In this document: positions 39,046-48,514 of the stretch, in pieces
Numbering within the stretch: position 1 is the first letter of the stretch
Layout: every line of letters begins with the position of its first letter
From: DATEOR01 sp035296905
Lineage (GTDB): Bacteria; Actinomycetota; Thermoleophilia; Gaiellales; Gaiellaceae
Length of the DNA: 64,000 nucleotides
Assembly: GCA_035296905.1 (NCBI GenBank)
Contig: DATHAA010000092.1
Coordinates: 61,463-125,462 of the forward strand
Reading direction: 5' to 3'
Notes under the pieces: model-generated
Told to the model about the DNA's origin: nothing
What the model saw: only the letters and a program-made list of their open reading frames with translations
Database searches by the model: none
Program-made: the position numbers and the translations under genes

Positions 39046-40541
39046 ACGCTGACAGATCCGCCATTGCGGCGCCGCTCGTCCTCGACAAGGCCGAGGCGCT
39101 TACCGTCCCCGAGCTCCTGGAGGAGCCGGGGACCCACGGTGGGCGGCGGCGCGGATGGGTCGTCCGAAGGGCGCTTGCCGCCGCAGACATCGCCGGGCTC
39201 ACCCTTGCCTTCGTTCTTGCAGAAGCTCTGATCGGCGCGGGCGTGAGCGCCGACCGAGTCCTCTTCTTCGCGGTGACGCTCCCGGGTTGGGTCGTCGTGG
39301 CGAAGCTCTACGGGCTCTACGACAACGACGAGGAGCGGGCCGACCATTCGACCGCCGACGAATTCGTGGGCGTCTTCCACCTGGTCACGATCGGCGCCTG
39401 GATCCTCTTCGCAGGAGCATGGCTCACGGGCATCTGGTCGCCGGAGCTCGCCGAGCTCGTCTTCTTATGGGGAGCCGGAGTTGCGTTCGTCACCGCAGGC
39501 CGCGCGACGGCTCGCGCGGTGTGCCGTCAGACGATCTCGTACCTACAGAACACAATCATCGTCGGGGCCGGAGACGTGGGCCAGCTGGTCGCCCGCAAGC
39601 TCCTGAAGCACCCGGAGTACGGCATCAACCTCGTCGGGTTCGTGGACGCCTCGCCGAAGGCGACGCGTGCGGACCTCGAGCACCTGACGCTTCTCGGCCC
39701 CGCCGATGAGCTCGCGGAGCTCGTCCAGGCCTACGACGTGGAGCGGGTCGTGATCGCGTTCTCAAACGAGTCGCACGAGGAGCTTCTACGCCTCATCCGC
39801 TCGCTCAAAGGCCTGCCTGTGCAGATCGACATCGTCCCGCGGCTCTTTGAGATCGTCGGTCCGGGCGTCGAGATCCACACGGTCGAAGGTTTGCCGATGA
39901 TCAGCCTGCCCCAGGTGAAGCTCTCGCGCTCCTCCAGGCTCCTCAAGCGGACGCTCGACCTGGCCCTCTCGGCAGTCGCACTGCTCCTGCTCGCACCCGT
40001 CTTCGCGTTCATCGCGATCAAGATCAAGCGCGACTCGACGGGGCCGGTCTTCTTCCGCCAGCTGCGCATGGGATGCGGGGAAAGGCCCTTCCTGATGTTC
40101 AAGTTCCGGACGATGGTCGCCGACGCGGACACGCGGCGTGAGGAAGTCGCCCACCTCAACATGCATGTGACGAACGGCGATGCCCGGATGCTCAAGATCC
40201 CGAACGACCCGAGGGTCACCAGCTTCGGGAAGGCGCTGCGGCGGCTCTCGATCGACGAGCTTCCGCAGCTCCTGAACGTGCTCAAGGGGGACATGAGCCT
40301 CGTCGGCCCGCGGCCTCTGCCACTCGACGAGGACGAGCGCGTCGAGGACTGGGGCAGGCACCGGCTCACGCTCAAGCCCGGCATGACAGGGCTCTGGCAG
40401 GTGTCCGGACGCAGCAGCATCCCCTTCGGCGAGATGCTCAACCTCGACTATGTCTACGTCAGCGGCTGGTCTCTCTGGGGCGACCTGAGACTCATCGCCC
40501 GCACGATCCCTGCCGTGTTCAGGGGGCGGCAGGCCTACTAA
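39042..40541 (+). CDS. Polyprenyl glycosylphosphotransferase, long WcaJ/CpsE-like form
   Basis: The 499-residue protein has four or five N-terminal membrane segments (residues 40-150), a central CoA-binding-like domain (NTIIVGAGDVGQLVARKLL, residues about 170-290) and a C-terminal bacterial sugar transferase domain with FLMFKFRTMVADAD, RRLSIDELPQLLNVLKGDMS, LVGPRPLPLDEDE and KPGMTGLWQVSGR. It moves a phospho-sugar, commonly glucose or galactose, to undecaprenyl phosphate and starts the repeat unit. It is the first enzyme gene after the regulators. A short one-domain relative is at 21814. Confidence 0.93.
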   Translation: MNADRSAIAAPLVLDKAEALTVPELLEEPGTHGGRRRGWVVRRALAAADIAGLTLAFVLAEALIGAGVSADRVLFFAVTLPGWVVVAKLYGLYDNDEERADHSTADEFVGVFHLVTIGAWILFAGAWLTGIWSPELAELVFLWGAGVAFVTAGRATARAVCRQTISYLQNTIIVGAGDVGQLVARKLLKHPEYGINLVGFVDASPKATRADLEHLTLLGPADELAELVQAYDVERVVIAFSNESHEELLRLIRSLKGLPVQIDIVPRLFEIVGPGVEIHTVEGLPMISLPQVKLSRSSRLLKRTLDLALSAVALLLLAPVFAFIAIKIKRDSTGPVFFRQLRMGCGERPFLMFKFRTMVADADTRREEVAHLNMHVTNGDARMLKIPNDPRVTSFGKALRRLSIDELPQLLNVLKGDMSLVGPRPLPLDEDERVEDWGRHRLTLKPGMTGLWQVSGRSSIPFGEMLNLDYVYVSGWSLWGDLRLIARTIPAVFRGRQAY

Positions 40542-40548
40542 GACGGCC

Positions 40549-41628
40549 GTGGCTGAAAAGACGGTCGGTCTGGTTGCGCCGCTCCCCCCGCAGGTCGGCG
40601 GCGTCGCCGGTTTCGCGGAATGGCTCCTGGCTCACGAGGAGGAGATCGGGTGCCGCTTCGATGCTTTCGACCTATGGCGGCCGGAGACCGGTGAGGTGGG
40701 CGGCCGCCTGTCCCTCGACGCGGTCGGGATCCAGGCACGCGTGCTGCCGCGCTTCCTGCGCTGGTCGCGGAGGGCGCCGCGGCTCGTCCACTACTCCGTC
40801 TCGCACACCGCCACGGGGCTCGCCCGTGACCTGCTCTTCCTTTCCGTCCTCAAGGCCGGCGGACATACAGTGCTCGGCCAAATCCACGTGATCCCGGAGG
40901 GCTCGCGCGGCCGCGCGCGCGCCTTGCGCTCACTCGACCGGTTCGTCGACCGCTGGGTCACGCTCTCGCCGACCTCGGTGCAGGCCCTTGCGCAAATCGG
41001 CATCGAGGCGGACTGGATCCCGAATCCGATCCGCATCCTCCCCAACGGCCACCTGCCGAACGTGGCGAGAGGGCCTCTCCGGCTCCTCTTCGTCGGCCGC
41101 TACGGGGAGCGCAAGGGCTGTTACGAGCTGATCGCCGCGCTCGCCCAGGCCCGCGCGGCGGGGACGGAGGCGACGCTTCGCTTCGTCGGCCGGGAGGAGT
41201 ACGACGGCGAGGAGCGCGTTCTGCGCGACGACGTCGAGCAGTTCGGCGTCGCCGGAGCCGTCGAGTTCGCCGGCGTGAAAGACGGGCCCGAGCTCGCCGA
41301 GTGCTACGCCGAGGCCCAGGTGCTGTGCCTGCCGTCGCGGCGGGAGGGCGTCCCGCTCGTCCTCCTCGAGGCGATGTCCTTCGGGCTGCCGGTGATCGCG
41401 ACTCCGGTCGGCGGGATCGCCGACTACGTGGCGCACGAGGACAATGGTCTCCTGGTACCCCCCGGGGACGTCGACGCACTGGCCGTTTCCATCGCGGTGC
41501 TGGCAGCGGACCCCGAGCTCCGCACTCGCCTCGGGGAGGCCGCGCGACGCCGGGTCGCCGAGCAGGCCGGTCCTGACGCGATCACCCGCCGCTGGCGGGA
41601 GACCTACTCCGAGCTCGGAGCTTCCTAG
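40549..41628 (+). CDS. GT4-type glycosyltransferase
   Basis: The 359-residue GT-B protein starts VGLVAPLPPQVGGVAGFAEW (N-domain glycine loop). The C-domain has LRLLFVGRYGERKGCYELI and the donor-binding RREGVPLVLLEAMSFGLPVIATPVGG (E-x7-E motif). It should add a sugar from a nucleotide donor to the lipid-linked chain on the cytoplasmic face. The GTG start lies seven bases after the previous stop. It is one of several retaining glycosyltransferases in this operon; the order of action cannot be read from sequence. Confidence 0.85.
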   Translation: MAEKTVGLVAPLPPQVGGVAGFAEWLLAHEEEIGCRFDAFDLWRPETGEVGGRLSLDAVGIQARVLPRFLRWSRRAPRLVHYSVSHTATGLARDLLFLSVLKAGGHTVLGQIHVIPEGSRGRARALRSLDRFVDRWVTLSPTSVQALAQIGIEADWIPNPIRILPNGHLPNVARGPLRLLFVGRYGERKGCYELIAALAQARAAGTEATLRFVGREEYDGEERVLRDDVEQFGVAGAVEFAGVKDGPELAECYAEAQVLCLPSRREGVPLVLLEAMSFGLPVIATPVGGIADYVAHEDNGLLVPPGDVDALAVSIAVLAADPELRTRLGEAARRRVAEQAGPDAITRRWRETYSELGAS

Positions 41629-41629
41629 C

Positions 41630-42799
41630 GTGCGAGTCGCCTTCGTCTACCGAAACCTGAACCGTTCGGGGAGCCTCGAGCGCGACAGCGTCTTCGTCCT
41701 CGAGGGGCTCGCCGCGCGCGGCGTCGAGATCCACTGCTACTGCGACCCGGGGACGAGCGTCGACGTCGACGGTGTCGTCCGCCATGACGTGGTGCCGCTC
41801 ACACGCTCCCGCTCGCGGAGCGGTTTCCCCCTTCTCCGCGGGAGCTTCGCCGCGCGGGCGACGAAGGCGCTTCGTAGAGACCGTGACCGGTACGACCTCG
41901 TCCACGTGCTCGGCGTCTCGGCCTGGGAGCACGACGTCGTCCACGTGCCCGCTGTGATGGCCGCCGAGCAGGCCCGGTGGCCGGAGCGCGCAGGGCAGGG
42001 CTACCGGGCAGCTGGTGCCCGCGCGAAGCTCGCCCCGCTCCTTCGCCCCGAGGTCGCGGCCGTGCGCACAATTGAACGCCTCCAGTTTCGGCCGGGCCGG
42101 TACCTGCGCGCCACTGTGGTCACCGAGCAGGTGCGCGACGATCTGATCAGGGTGCACGGCGTCCCCGCGAAGCGGATCGACGTGGTGCCGCCCGCGGTCG
42201 ACGTCGCGCGCTTCGCCGAGGCGGCAGACGGACAGCTCCGCCGCGAGCTCGCCATCGAGCCCGATCGCAGCGTCCTCCTCTTCATCGGGCATTCCTTCGG
42301 GCGCAAGGGTCTCGCCGACGCTCTGGCCGCCCTCGCGCGCTCCCGAACGGACGCACATCTCGTCGTCGTCGGCAGCGGGGACACGGACGCCTACCGCCGC
42401 GAGGCCGAGGCTCTCGGCGTTTCGGCCCGGGTCCACTTCGCCGGACCGGTCGACAGCCCGGAGGACTACTACGCGGCCGCGGACCTGCTCGTCTTGCCGA
42501 CCCGAAGCGACCCGTGGGGAATCCCGGTGATCGAGGCGATGGCGGCGGGAGTTCCCGTGGTCACGACCGCGGCCGCCGGCTCCGCGTCCGTCGCCGAGCG
42601 TGCCGGCGCCGCGCTCCTCGTACCGGCCCGCTCGCCCGAGCGGCTGGCCGAGGCGATCGGGGAGCTCCTGGGCGACCCGGCCCGGCGCCGCGAGATGGGC
42701 GAGCGCGGGAAGGCCGAGGCGGGGCGCTTCGACATCTCCTGTGTGGTCGACTCCACCCTAGGCGTCTACGAGCGCGCGCTTGCGGAGAAGGGCGCATGA
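41630..42799 (+). CDS. GT4-type glycosyltransferase
   Basis: The protein of about 389 residues starts from the GTG at 41630, one base after the previous gene. VRVAFVYRNLNRSGSLERD begins the N-domain. The C-domain has RSVLLFIGHSFGRKGLADAL, LVVVGSGDTDAYR and SDPWGIPVIEAMAAGVPVVTT with the E-x7-E donor site. It is a cytosolic retaining glycosyltransferase. Its stop overlaps the next start as ATGA. Sugar specificity is unknown. Confidence 0.85.
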   Translation: MRVAFVYRNLNRSGSLERDSVFVLEGLAARGVEIHCYCDPGTSVDVDGVVRHDVVPLTRSRSRSGFPLLRGSFAARATKALRRDRDRYDLVHVLGVSAWEHDVVHVPAVMAAEQARWPERAGQGYRAAGARAKLAPLLRPEVAAVRTIERLQFRPGRYLRATVVTEQVRDDLIRVHGVPAKRIDVVPPAVDVARFAEAADGQLRRELAIEPDRSVLLFIGHSFGRKGLADALAALARSRTDAHLVVVGSGDTDAYRREAEALGVSARVHFAGPVDSPEDYYAAADLLVLPTRSDPWGIPVIEAMAAGVPVVTTAAAGSASVAERAGAALLVPARSPERLAEAIGELLGDPARRREMGERGKAEAGRFDISCVVDSTLGVYERALAEKGA

Positions 42800-43974
42800 C
42801 CGAGCCGGGCTTCTCCATCGTCTGCGTGTCGCGCCAGGACTGGAACGCCGGGCTGCCGACGAACCGCCAGCAGATCATGACCCGGGCGGCCCAGCGAGGC
42901 CACCGCGTTCTCTTCGTCGAGAGCGGTGGGCACATCGGCCGGCACCTGTGGCGGCTCGTCGCGGGCCCGAACCGCGGCTCGGTCGCACGCAGGCTTTTCG
43001 GCGGCGAGCGGCCGGCCGAGGCGATCACCGTCGAGAAGGCGCTCACCATCGTCCCCTGGGGCCAGAAGTTCCCGCTCGCGAACCGGATCAACTCGCGCCT
43101 TACGGGCATGCGGGTCCGCCGCGCGGGCCGCGCGCTGGACGGCCCGAGGGTCCTTTGGCTCTACGACCCGACCGCGTTCGAGCTCGTCGGCCGGGCGGGC
43201 GAGGATCTCACCGTCTACGACGTCGTGGACGACTATGCCGAGCAGGTCGGCCCCGACGCGCGCCGCCGCCGTTTCGTGGCGGCCGCCGACGAGGCCGCCG
43301 CATCGCGCTCCCGGGTCGTCTTCGCGACCACAACCGGACTCTACGAGCGCCAGCTGCAGCGGAACCCGGAGACCCACCTCGTCCGGAACGGCGCCGACTT
43401 CGCACACTTCTCGCACACGAACGGGACGGCGCCCGAGGTGCGCTCCGTCGCCGCGCCGGTCGTCGGCTTCGCCGGGAATCTGACCGCGGAGAAGGTTGAC
43501 TTCGACCTGCTCGAGGCCGTCGCACGCACTCGCCCGGATTGGAGTCTCGTTCTGGTCGGGCCTCCGGCGGAGGACGCGCGCGGGCGGCTCGACAGGCTCG
43601 GAGCTCTCGACAACGTGCACGTGCTCGGTTTCGTCCCCTACGACGAGCTTCCGGCCTATGTCTCCGGATTCTCGGTCGGCGTGATCCCGTACCGCGCAAC
43701 CGCGTACACCCGAAACTGCTCGCCGCTCAAGGTCTTCGAGTACCTCGCCGCCGGCAAGGCCGTCGTGGCGAGCGGAGTCCCGGAGCTCGGCGGGATGGAG
43801 CCGGACGTGAACCTGGCTGAGGGGCCCGAGGCGTTCGTCGCTGCGATCGAGTCGGCCCTCGCCGCCACCTCGCCGGAGGCGGTCGCCCGCCGGCGCGCGA
43901 TTGCGGAGAAGAACACGTGGGAGGCGAGGACGGAGCGGCTGCTCGGCCTCGTCGAAGGGAGGCTGGCCGGCTAG
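42796..43974 (+). CDS. GT4-like glycosyltransferase
   Basis: The 392-residue protein has an N-domain with SIVCVSRQDWNAGLPTNRQQ and VLFVESGGHIG, a middle LTVYDVVDDYAEQV, and a C-domain with VVGFAGNLTAEKVDFDLLEA, WSLVLVGPP and PLKVFEYLAAGKAVVASGVP. It belongs to the branch in which the usual E-x7-E loop reads K-V-F-E-Y-L-A-A-G-K, as seen in teichuronic or UDP-galactofuranosyl-like enzymes. It probably adds one residue of the repeat unit. Confidence 0.8.
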   Translation: MTEPGFSIVCVSRQDWNAGLPTNRQQIMTRAAQRGHRVLFVESGGHIGRHLWRLVAGPNRGSVARRLFGGERPAEAITVEKALTIVPWGQKFPLANRINSRLTGMRVRRAGRALDGPRVLWLYDPTAFELVGRAGEDLTVYDVVDDYAEQVGPDARRRRFVAAADEAAASRSRVVFATTTGLYERQLQRNPETHLVRNGADFAHFSHTNGTAPEVRSVAAPVVGFAGNLTAEKVDFDLLEAVARTRPDWSLVLVGPPAEDARGRLDRLGALDNVHVLGFVPYDELPAYVSGFSVGVIPYRATAYTRNCSPLKVFEYLAAGKAVVASGVPELGGMEPDVNLAEGPEAFVAAIESALAATSPEAVARRRAIAEKNTWEARTERLLGLVEGRLAG

Positions 43975-43976
43975 CC

Positions 43977-45143
43977 GTGCGCATCCTCGTCGCGATCGAC
44001 CAGTGGTTCCCCGACCGACAGGCCGGATCAGCGCGCCTTGCCGCCGCTTCGGCGGCCGGACTTGCCGTGCGCGGCCACGACGTGACCGTCCTCGCACCGA
44101 AGAACGGATCAGTCGGCGAGTCGAAGGAAGCCGGAGTGGTCGTCCGCCGTGTCCTCGCCCGGAATGCCTTGCCGCAGACGCTGACCGATCCCGTCGAAAC
44201 GTGGCGCCATGCGCGCGAGCTTCCTGAGGATGGCTTCGACGTCCTTCTCGCCCATGAGTCCACGACTGCCTTCGGCCTTAAAGATCGCGCGAAGCGGACG
44301 CCACTCGTCCTCATGTTCCACGCGTCGGCCGCACGCGAGCAGCGCTTCCTGCGCTCGCAGCTTCGGCTCGGCATCAGGAAGCTCTCGACGTACGCGCTCG
44401 CGCCGCCGCTCGGCCTGCTGGAGCGGCAGGCGGTGGCCGCAGCCGATCGCATTCTTGTCCTCAGCGACTTCAGCCGTGCCCTGCTCCTCGACGACCACGA
44501 CCTGGACCGCGGCCGCATCAGTACCGTGCCCGGCCTCGTCGACACCGAGCGATTCACCCCTGGCGACGGGAAGGCAGCCGCGCGCGGCCGCCTCGGGCTC
44601 GAAGCCGACGGCCCCGTCCTGCTCACAGTGAGACGCCTCGAGCCGCGTATGGGAATCGACCGCCTCTTGCGCGCGCTACCGCTCCTTGGCCGGGCCACGC
44701 TGGTCGTGGTCGGCTCGGGCTCACTCGCGGGAGACCTCCCGCGCCTGGCCGCCGAACTCGGTGTCGCCGAACGCGTCCTCTTCGTGGGGCCGGTCTCCGA
44801 CGACGCGCGCCTCGTCGACTGGTACCGGGCCGCTGACCTCTTTGTTCTGCCGACGACGGCCTACGAGGGCTTCGGCATGGCGACCGTGGAGTCACTCGCC
44901 TCGGGGACTCCCGTGGTCGGGACGGCGATCGGCGCGACTCCCGAGCTCCTCGCGCCGCTCGACCCGCGCCTCGTTGCGCCGACAGCGGATCCCGAGGCCC
45001 TGGCTTCCACGATCGCCGATGCCCTCGACTTCGCCACCACGGAGGACTTCGCCGCGCGCTGCCGTGCGCAGACCGAGGAGCGCTTCGGCCTAACGAATGC
45101 TCTTGCGGCCTGGGAAGACGCGCTCGAGGAGGCCCGCCGGTGA
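43977..45143 (+). CDS. GT4-type glycosyltransferase
   Basis: It is about 388 residues from the GTG at 43977. It starts RILVAIDQWFPDRQAGSARL and has a GT-B C-domain: PVLLTVRRLEPRMGIDRLL, TLVVVGSGSLAGDLPRLA and EGFGMATVESLASGTPVVGT, the E-x7-E donor site. This N-terminal pattern is common in mannosyl/glucosyl transferases of capsule clusters. The stop overlaps wecB (GTGA). Substrate unknown. Confidence 0.85.
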   Translation: MRILVAIDQWFPDRQAGSARLAAASAAGLAVRGHDVTVLAPKNGSVGESKEAGVVVRRVLARNALPQTLTDPVETWRHARELPEDGFDVLLAHESTTAFGLKDRAKRTPLVLMFHASAAREQRFLRSQLRLGIRKLSTYALAPPLGLLERQAVAAADRILVLSDFSRALLLDDHDLDRGRISTVPGLVDTERFTPGDGKAAARGRLGLEADGPVLLTVRRLEPRMGIDRLLRALPLLGRATLVVVGSGSLAGDLPRLAAELGVAERVLFVGPVSDDARLVDWYRAADLFVLPTTAYEGFGMATVESLASGTPVVGTAIGATPELLAPLDPRLVAPTADPEALASTIADALDFATTEDFAARCRAQTEERFGLTNALAAWEDALEEARR

Positions 45144-46258
45144 GCGACCTCGTCGTCGTCGCAGGGGCCCGCCCCAACTTCATGAAGGCCGCGCCCGTGC
45201 TCGAGGCCGCGGGCCGCGCCGGGCTCTCGTCCGCGCTCGTCCACACCGGCCAGCACTACGACGCCGAGCTCTCCGACGTCTTCTTCGCCGAGCTCGGCCT
45301 GCCGGAGCCCGATGCCCACCTCGGCGTCGGGTCCGGGTCGCACGCCGAGCAAACGGCGCGGATCATGACCGCCTTCGAGCCCGAGCTCCGGCGCTTCGAC
45401 CCAGCGGTCGTGGTCGTGGTCGGCGACGTCAACTCGACTCTCGCGTGCTCTCTCGTCGCCGCGAAGGAGCACTACCCGATCGCCCACGTCGAAGCCGGCC
45501 TCCGCTGCCACGACTTCTTCATGGCCGAGGAGATCAACCGCCGCCTCTGCGACCACCTCTCCACGTACCTCTTCACGACGAGTCGCGACGCGCGCGACAA
45601 CCTCGTTGCCGAGGGGATCGCGGACGAGCGCATCGAATTCGTCGGGAACACCATGATCGACACTCTCCTGCGCTCGGCCGACGCGGCGCGCGCGCGCGGC
45701 GCCGCCCAACGTCTCGGCGCCTCCGAGCCCTACGCCCTGCTCACGCTGCACCGCCCCGAGAACGTGGACGACGAGGAAATCTTCACCGGCCTCCTCGAGG
45801 CCGCGGAGGAGATCTCCGCCGAGATCCCGATCGTCTTCCCGCTCCATCCGCGCACGGACGCCCGGATCGACGCCTTCGGGCTGCGTGACCGGATCGACCG
45901 GTCGCGGATCCAGGTGCAGCCGTCGCTCGGCTACCTCGACTTCCTCGGCCTCCTCGCCGACTCCGCGTGCGTCCTAACCGACTCCGGTGGGGTGCAGGAG
46001 GAGGCGACCGTGCTCGGCATTCCCTGCGTCACCCTCAGGGAGTCGACCGAGCGTCCCGTCACCGTCGAGCAGGGGACGAACGTCGTCGCGGGTACGCGGC
46101 GCGAGGACGTGCTTGCGGCCGCGCACGCCGCTCTGCACCGCGAGGGCGGCCCCGGCCAAATTCCCGAGCTCTGGGACGGCCGCGCGGGCGAGCGGATCGC
46201 CGCGCGCCTGGCCGAGGAGATTCTCGACCTCGAAGAGACGGCGAGGGCGAGTGCCTAG
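45140..46258 (+). CDS. wecB: UDP-N-acetylglucosamine 2-epimerase (non-hydrolysing)
   Basis: The 372-residue protein has all family landmarks: VVAGARPNFMKAAPVLEA, HTGQHYDAELSDVFF, VVVGDVNSTLACSLVA (catalytic Asp), AHVEAGLRCHDFFMAEEINRR (two catalytic Glu), LTLHRPENVD (catalytic His) and LTDSGGVQEEA. It converts UDP-GlcNAc to UDP-ManNAc. The neighbouring WecG/TagA-type enzyme uses UDP-ManNAc in known systems, so a ManNAc or ManNAc-derived residue in the repeat unit is likely. No ManNAc dehydrogenase is seen. Confidence 0.93.
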   Translation: MSDLVVVAGARPNFMKAAPVLEAAGRAGLSSALVHTGQHYDAELSDVFFAELGLPEPDAHLGVGSGSHAEQTARIMTAFEPELRRFDPAVVVVVGDVNSTLACSLVAAKEHYPIAHVEAGLRCHDFFMAEEINRRLCDHLSTYLFTTSRDARDNLVAEGIADERIEFVGNTMIDTLLRSADAARARGAAQRLGASEPYALLTLHRPENVDDEEIFTGLLEAAEEISAEIPIVFPLHPRTDARIDAFGLRDRIDRSRIQVQPSLGYLDFLGLLADSACVLTDSGGVQEEATVLGIPCVTLRESTERPVTVEQGTNVVAGTRREDVLAAAHAALHREGGPGQIPELWDGRAGERIAARLAEEILDLEETARASA

Positions 46259-47009
46259 CCCGCGCATCCACCTCCTCGGCGCTCCGCTCGACCCGGTGAC
46301 GTTGGCGGATGCGCTCGCGCGCGTGGACGACGCGGTCGCGTCCCGCAGGCCGACGCTGAACGCGTCGCTGAACGCCGCCAAGCTCGTCCGCATTCAGACC
46401 GACAGCGAGCTGCGCGAGTCCATCGAGCTCTGCGACCTGGTCACCGCGGACGGCGTCCCCGTCGTCTGGGCCGCGCGCGCGCTCGGCCATCCGGTGCCCG
46501 GGCGTGTGAACGGAACCGACCTGATGGAGCGGCTCTTCGCACACGCGGCCGAGCGCGGCTATTCCGTCTACCTCCTCGGGAGCGAACCGGGGGTTCTCTC
46601 CCGCGCGCGCGCCGAGATCGAGCGCCGCCACCCGGCGATCCGGATCGCCGGCACCCAGCACGGGTTCTTCCCGCCGGGCGAGGAGCCCGCGGTCGTCGAG
46701 CGCATCGCGGCGGCGCAGCCGGACATCCTCTTCGTCGCCCTCGGCACGCCGCAGAAGGAGCTCTTCCAGGCCCGGCACCGTGACGAGCTCGGCGTGCCCT
46801 TCACCATGGGCGTGGGCGGCTCGTTCGAGGTGCTCGCCGGAGTGAAGCGGCGCGCGCCGGGCTGGGCGCAGCGCTCGGGGCTCGAGTGGGCCTTCCGGCT
46901 CGTCCAGGAGCCGCGGCGCCTCGCCGGCCGCTACGTCGTGGGGAACACACGCTTCGTCTTCCTCGTCGGCCGCGAGGTTCTGCGGACGCGACTGGGGACG
47001 CGCTCGTGA
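46251..47009 (+). CDS. GT26 glycosyltransferase, WecG/TagA/CpsF family
   Basis: The protein of about 252 residues starts at the GTG at 46251. It has NASLNAAKLVRIQTDSELRE, DLVTADGVPVVWAARALG, RVNGTDLMERLF, VYLLGSEPGVLSRA, DILFVALGTPQKELF and FTMGVGGSFEVLAGVKRRAP, the full signature of the family. It transfers a sugar, usually N-acetylmannosamine or its acid, to a polyprenyl-diphosphate-linked acceptor. It overlaps wecB, which would supply its donor. It also overlaps the flippase gene (GTGA). Confidence 0.92.
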   Translation: MPSPRIHLLGAPLDPVTLADALARVDDAVASRRPTLNASLNAAKLVRIQTDSELRESIELCDLVTADGVPVVWAARALGHPVPGRVNGTDLMERLFAHAAERGYSVYLLGSEPGVLSRARAEIERRHPAIRIAGTQHGFFPPGEEPAVVERIAAAQPDILFVALGTPQKELFQARHRDELGVPFTMGVGGSFEVLAGVKRRAPGWAQRSGLEWAFRLVQEPRRLAGRYVVGNTRFVFLVGREVLRTRLGTRS

Positions 47010-48514
47010 TCCGCCGGCCGGGGAAAGCGCAGGACCTCGCCGAGGTCGTTGCGCAGGACGACGCTAAGCTGGACAGCCGCATCATGCGCGGCTCGGCCTG
47101 GGTGGCGGTGAGCTACGGCGGGCGCAACCTCGTCTCGCTCTTCACCACGCTCGCCCTCGTCAGGCTCCTCGAGCCGAAGGCGTTCGGTCTCGTCGCCCTC
47201 GCGTGGACGGTGCTCGTCGTCACGGACCAGGTGCAGAACGCGGGCGCCGCGGCTGCGCTCGTCTACCGCCGCCACGACGTCGAGCGCGCAGCGGCGTCGG
47301 CTTTCGTCTTCGTCCTCTGCTCGAGCACCGTTCTCTTCGCGCTGGCGATGGTGCTCTCGCCGGTCTTCGCGTCGCTCTTTCACACGCCGGATTTGACGAA
47401 CGTTCTTCGCGCGATGTCGCTCCTGCTTATCACGCGGGCCTTCGGGACGATCCCGCTCGCGCTGCTCGAGCGCAACATCGACTTCCGCACGCGTTCGGTC
47501 TGTGAGCTGACGGGTGCGTTCTCGCAGGCGGCTGTCTCGCTAACGCTCGCCTTCACGGGCTTCGGTGTGTGGAGCATCGTCTTCGGCCAGGTCGCCGGCT
47601 CGGCCGTGCAGTCCGGTCTCGCCTGGGCGGTCGCGCCGCTCCATCCCAACCCTCGCAAGGCGGAGCTCCGCGTCGTCCGCGAGCTCATTCGCTACGGCCG
47701 CCACGTGAGCGCGACCAACATCCTGAACATCGTCAACAACACGGCCGACAACGTCGTCATCGGGCGGGTGCTCGGCGCGACGGCTCTCGGCTTCTATGCG
47801 GTCGCCTTCCGGCTGGCCGACTTCCCCAACACGGTCATCGCCCACATCGTCGGGCGCGTCATGTTCCCGGTCTACTCGCTGCTCCAGAACGAGCTCGCGC
47901 GCTTCCGCCGCGTGTTCATCCAGAACCTGCAGCGGATCGCCGTGCTCGCCCTGCCGGTCAGCGTCACGATCCTCGTCTGTGCCGAGCCGCTCGTCCTCGG
48001 GCTCTTCGGGCGGAAGTGGGAGGAGGCAATCGGCCCGCTCCGGATCCTCGCCGCCTACGGGCTCGTGAAGTCGTTCACGTCGCCGGGCGGAGAGGTGTTC
48101 AAAGGCGCGGGGCGTCCCGAGCTCGGAGTCGCGACCGGGACGCTGCAGATTGGCCTCGTGGTGCCGCTCTTGATCGTCCTCGTGCGTTCCAACGGGATCG
48201 AGGGCGCAGCGCTTGCGATGCTGATCGCCGTGAGCGTGTGCGGCGCGGTCAAGCTCTGGCTCGCGCTTCGGCTCCTCGAGGCGAGCGTGGTTGAGCTCGG
48301 CCGTGCCCTTGCCCCATCCATCCTCTGCTCGGCAGTCCTGTGTGCCGCCCTCTTGCTGCTCATGCCGGCGACTGACCATCTGGGCCCGGCCTACCGGCTC
48401 CTCGTCCTGATCTCCGCCGGCGTGGCGGTCTACGTGGCCGCGACACTCGCCTTCGCCCGCAGCGTCGTCATGCCGATGTGGATCGGCCTTCGAGGGGCGG
48501 ACGCGACCAGATGA
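47006..48514 (+). CDS. Polysaccharide flippase, Wzx/MATE-like
   Basis: It is about 502 residues from the GTG at 47006. After a soluble N-terminus come 12-14 membrane segments, beginning GSAWVAVSYGGRNLVSLFTT, with AFGLVALAWTVLVVTDQVQ, LLERNIDFRTRSVCELTGA and NNTADNVVIGRVLGATALGFYA, typical of the Wzx branch that includes teichuronic-acid and colanic-acid exporters. It would flip the completed repeat unit outward for the polymerase encoded next. It overlaps both neighbours. Confidence 0.87.
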   Translation: MIRRPGKAQDLAEVVAQDDAKLDSRIMRGSAWVAVSYGGRNLVSLFTTLALVRLLEPKAFGLVALAWTVLVVTDQVQNAGAAAALVYRRHDVERAAASAFVFVLCSSTVLFALAMVLSPVFASLFHTPDLTNVLRAMSLLLITRAFGTIPLALLERNIDFRTRSVCELTGAFSQAAVSLTLAFTGFGVWSIVFGQVAGSAVQSGLAWAVAPLHPNPRKAELRVVRELIRYGRHVSATNILNIVNNTADNVVIGRVLGATALGFYAVAFRLADFPNTVIAHIVGRVMFPVYSLLQNELARFRRVFIQNLQRIAVLALPVSVTILVCAEPLVLGLFGRKWEEAIGPLRILAAYGLVKSFTSPGGEVFKGAGRPELGVATGTLQIGLVVPLLIVLVRSNGIEGAALAMLIAVSVCGAVKLWLALRLLEASVVELGRALAPSILCSAVLCAALLLLMPATDHLGPAYRLLVLISAGVAVYVAATLAFARSVVMPMWIGLRGADATR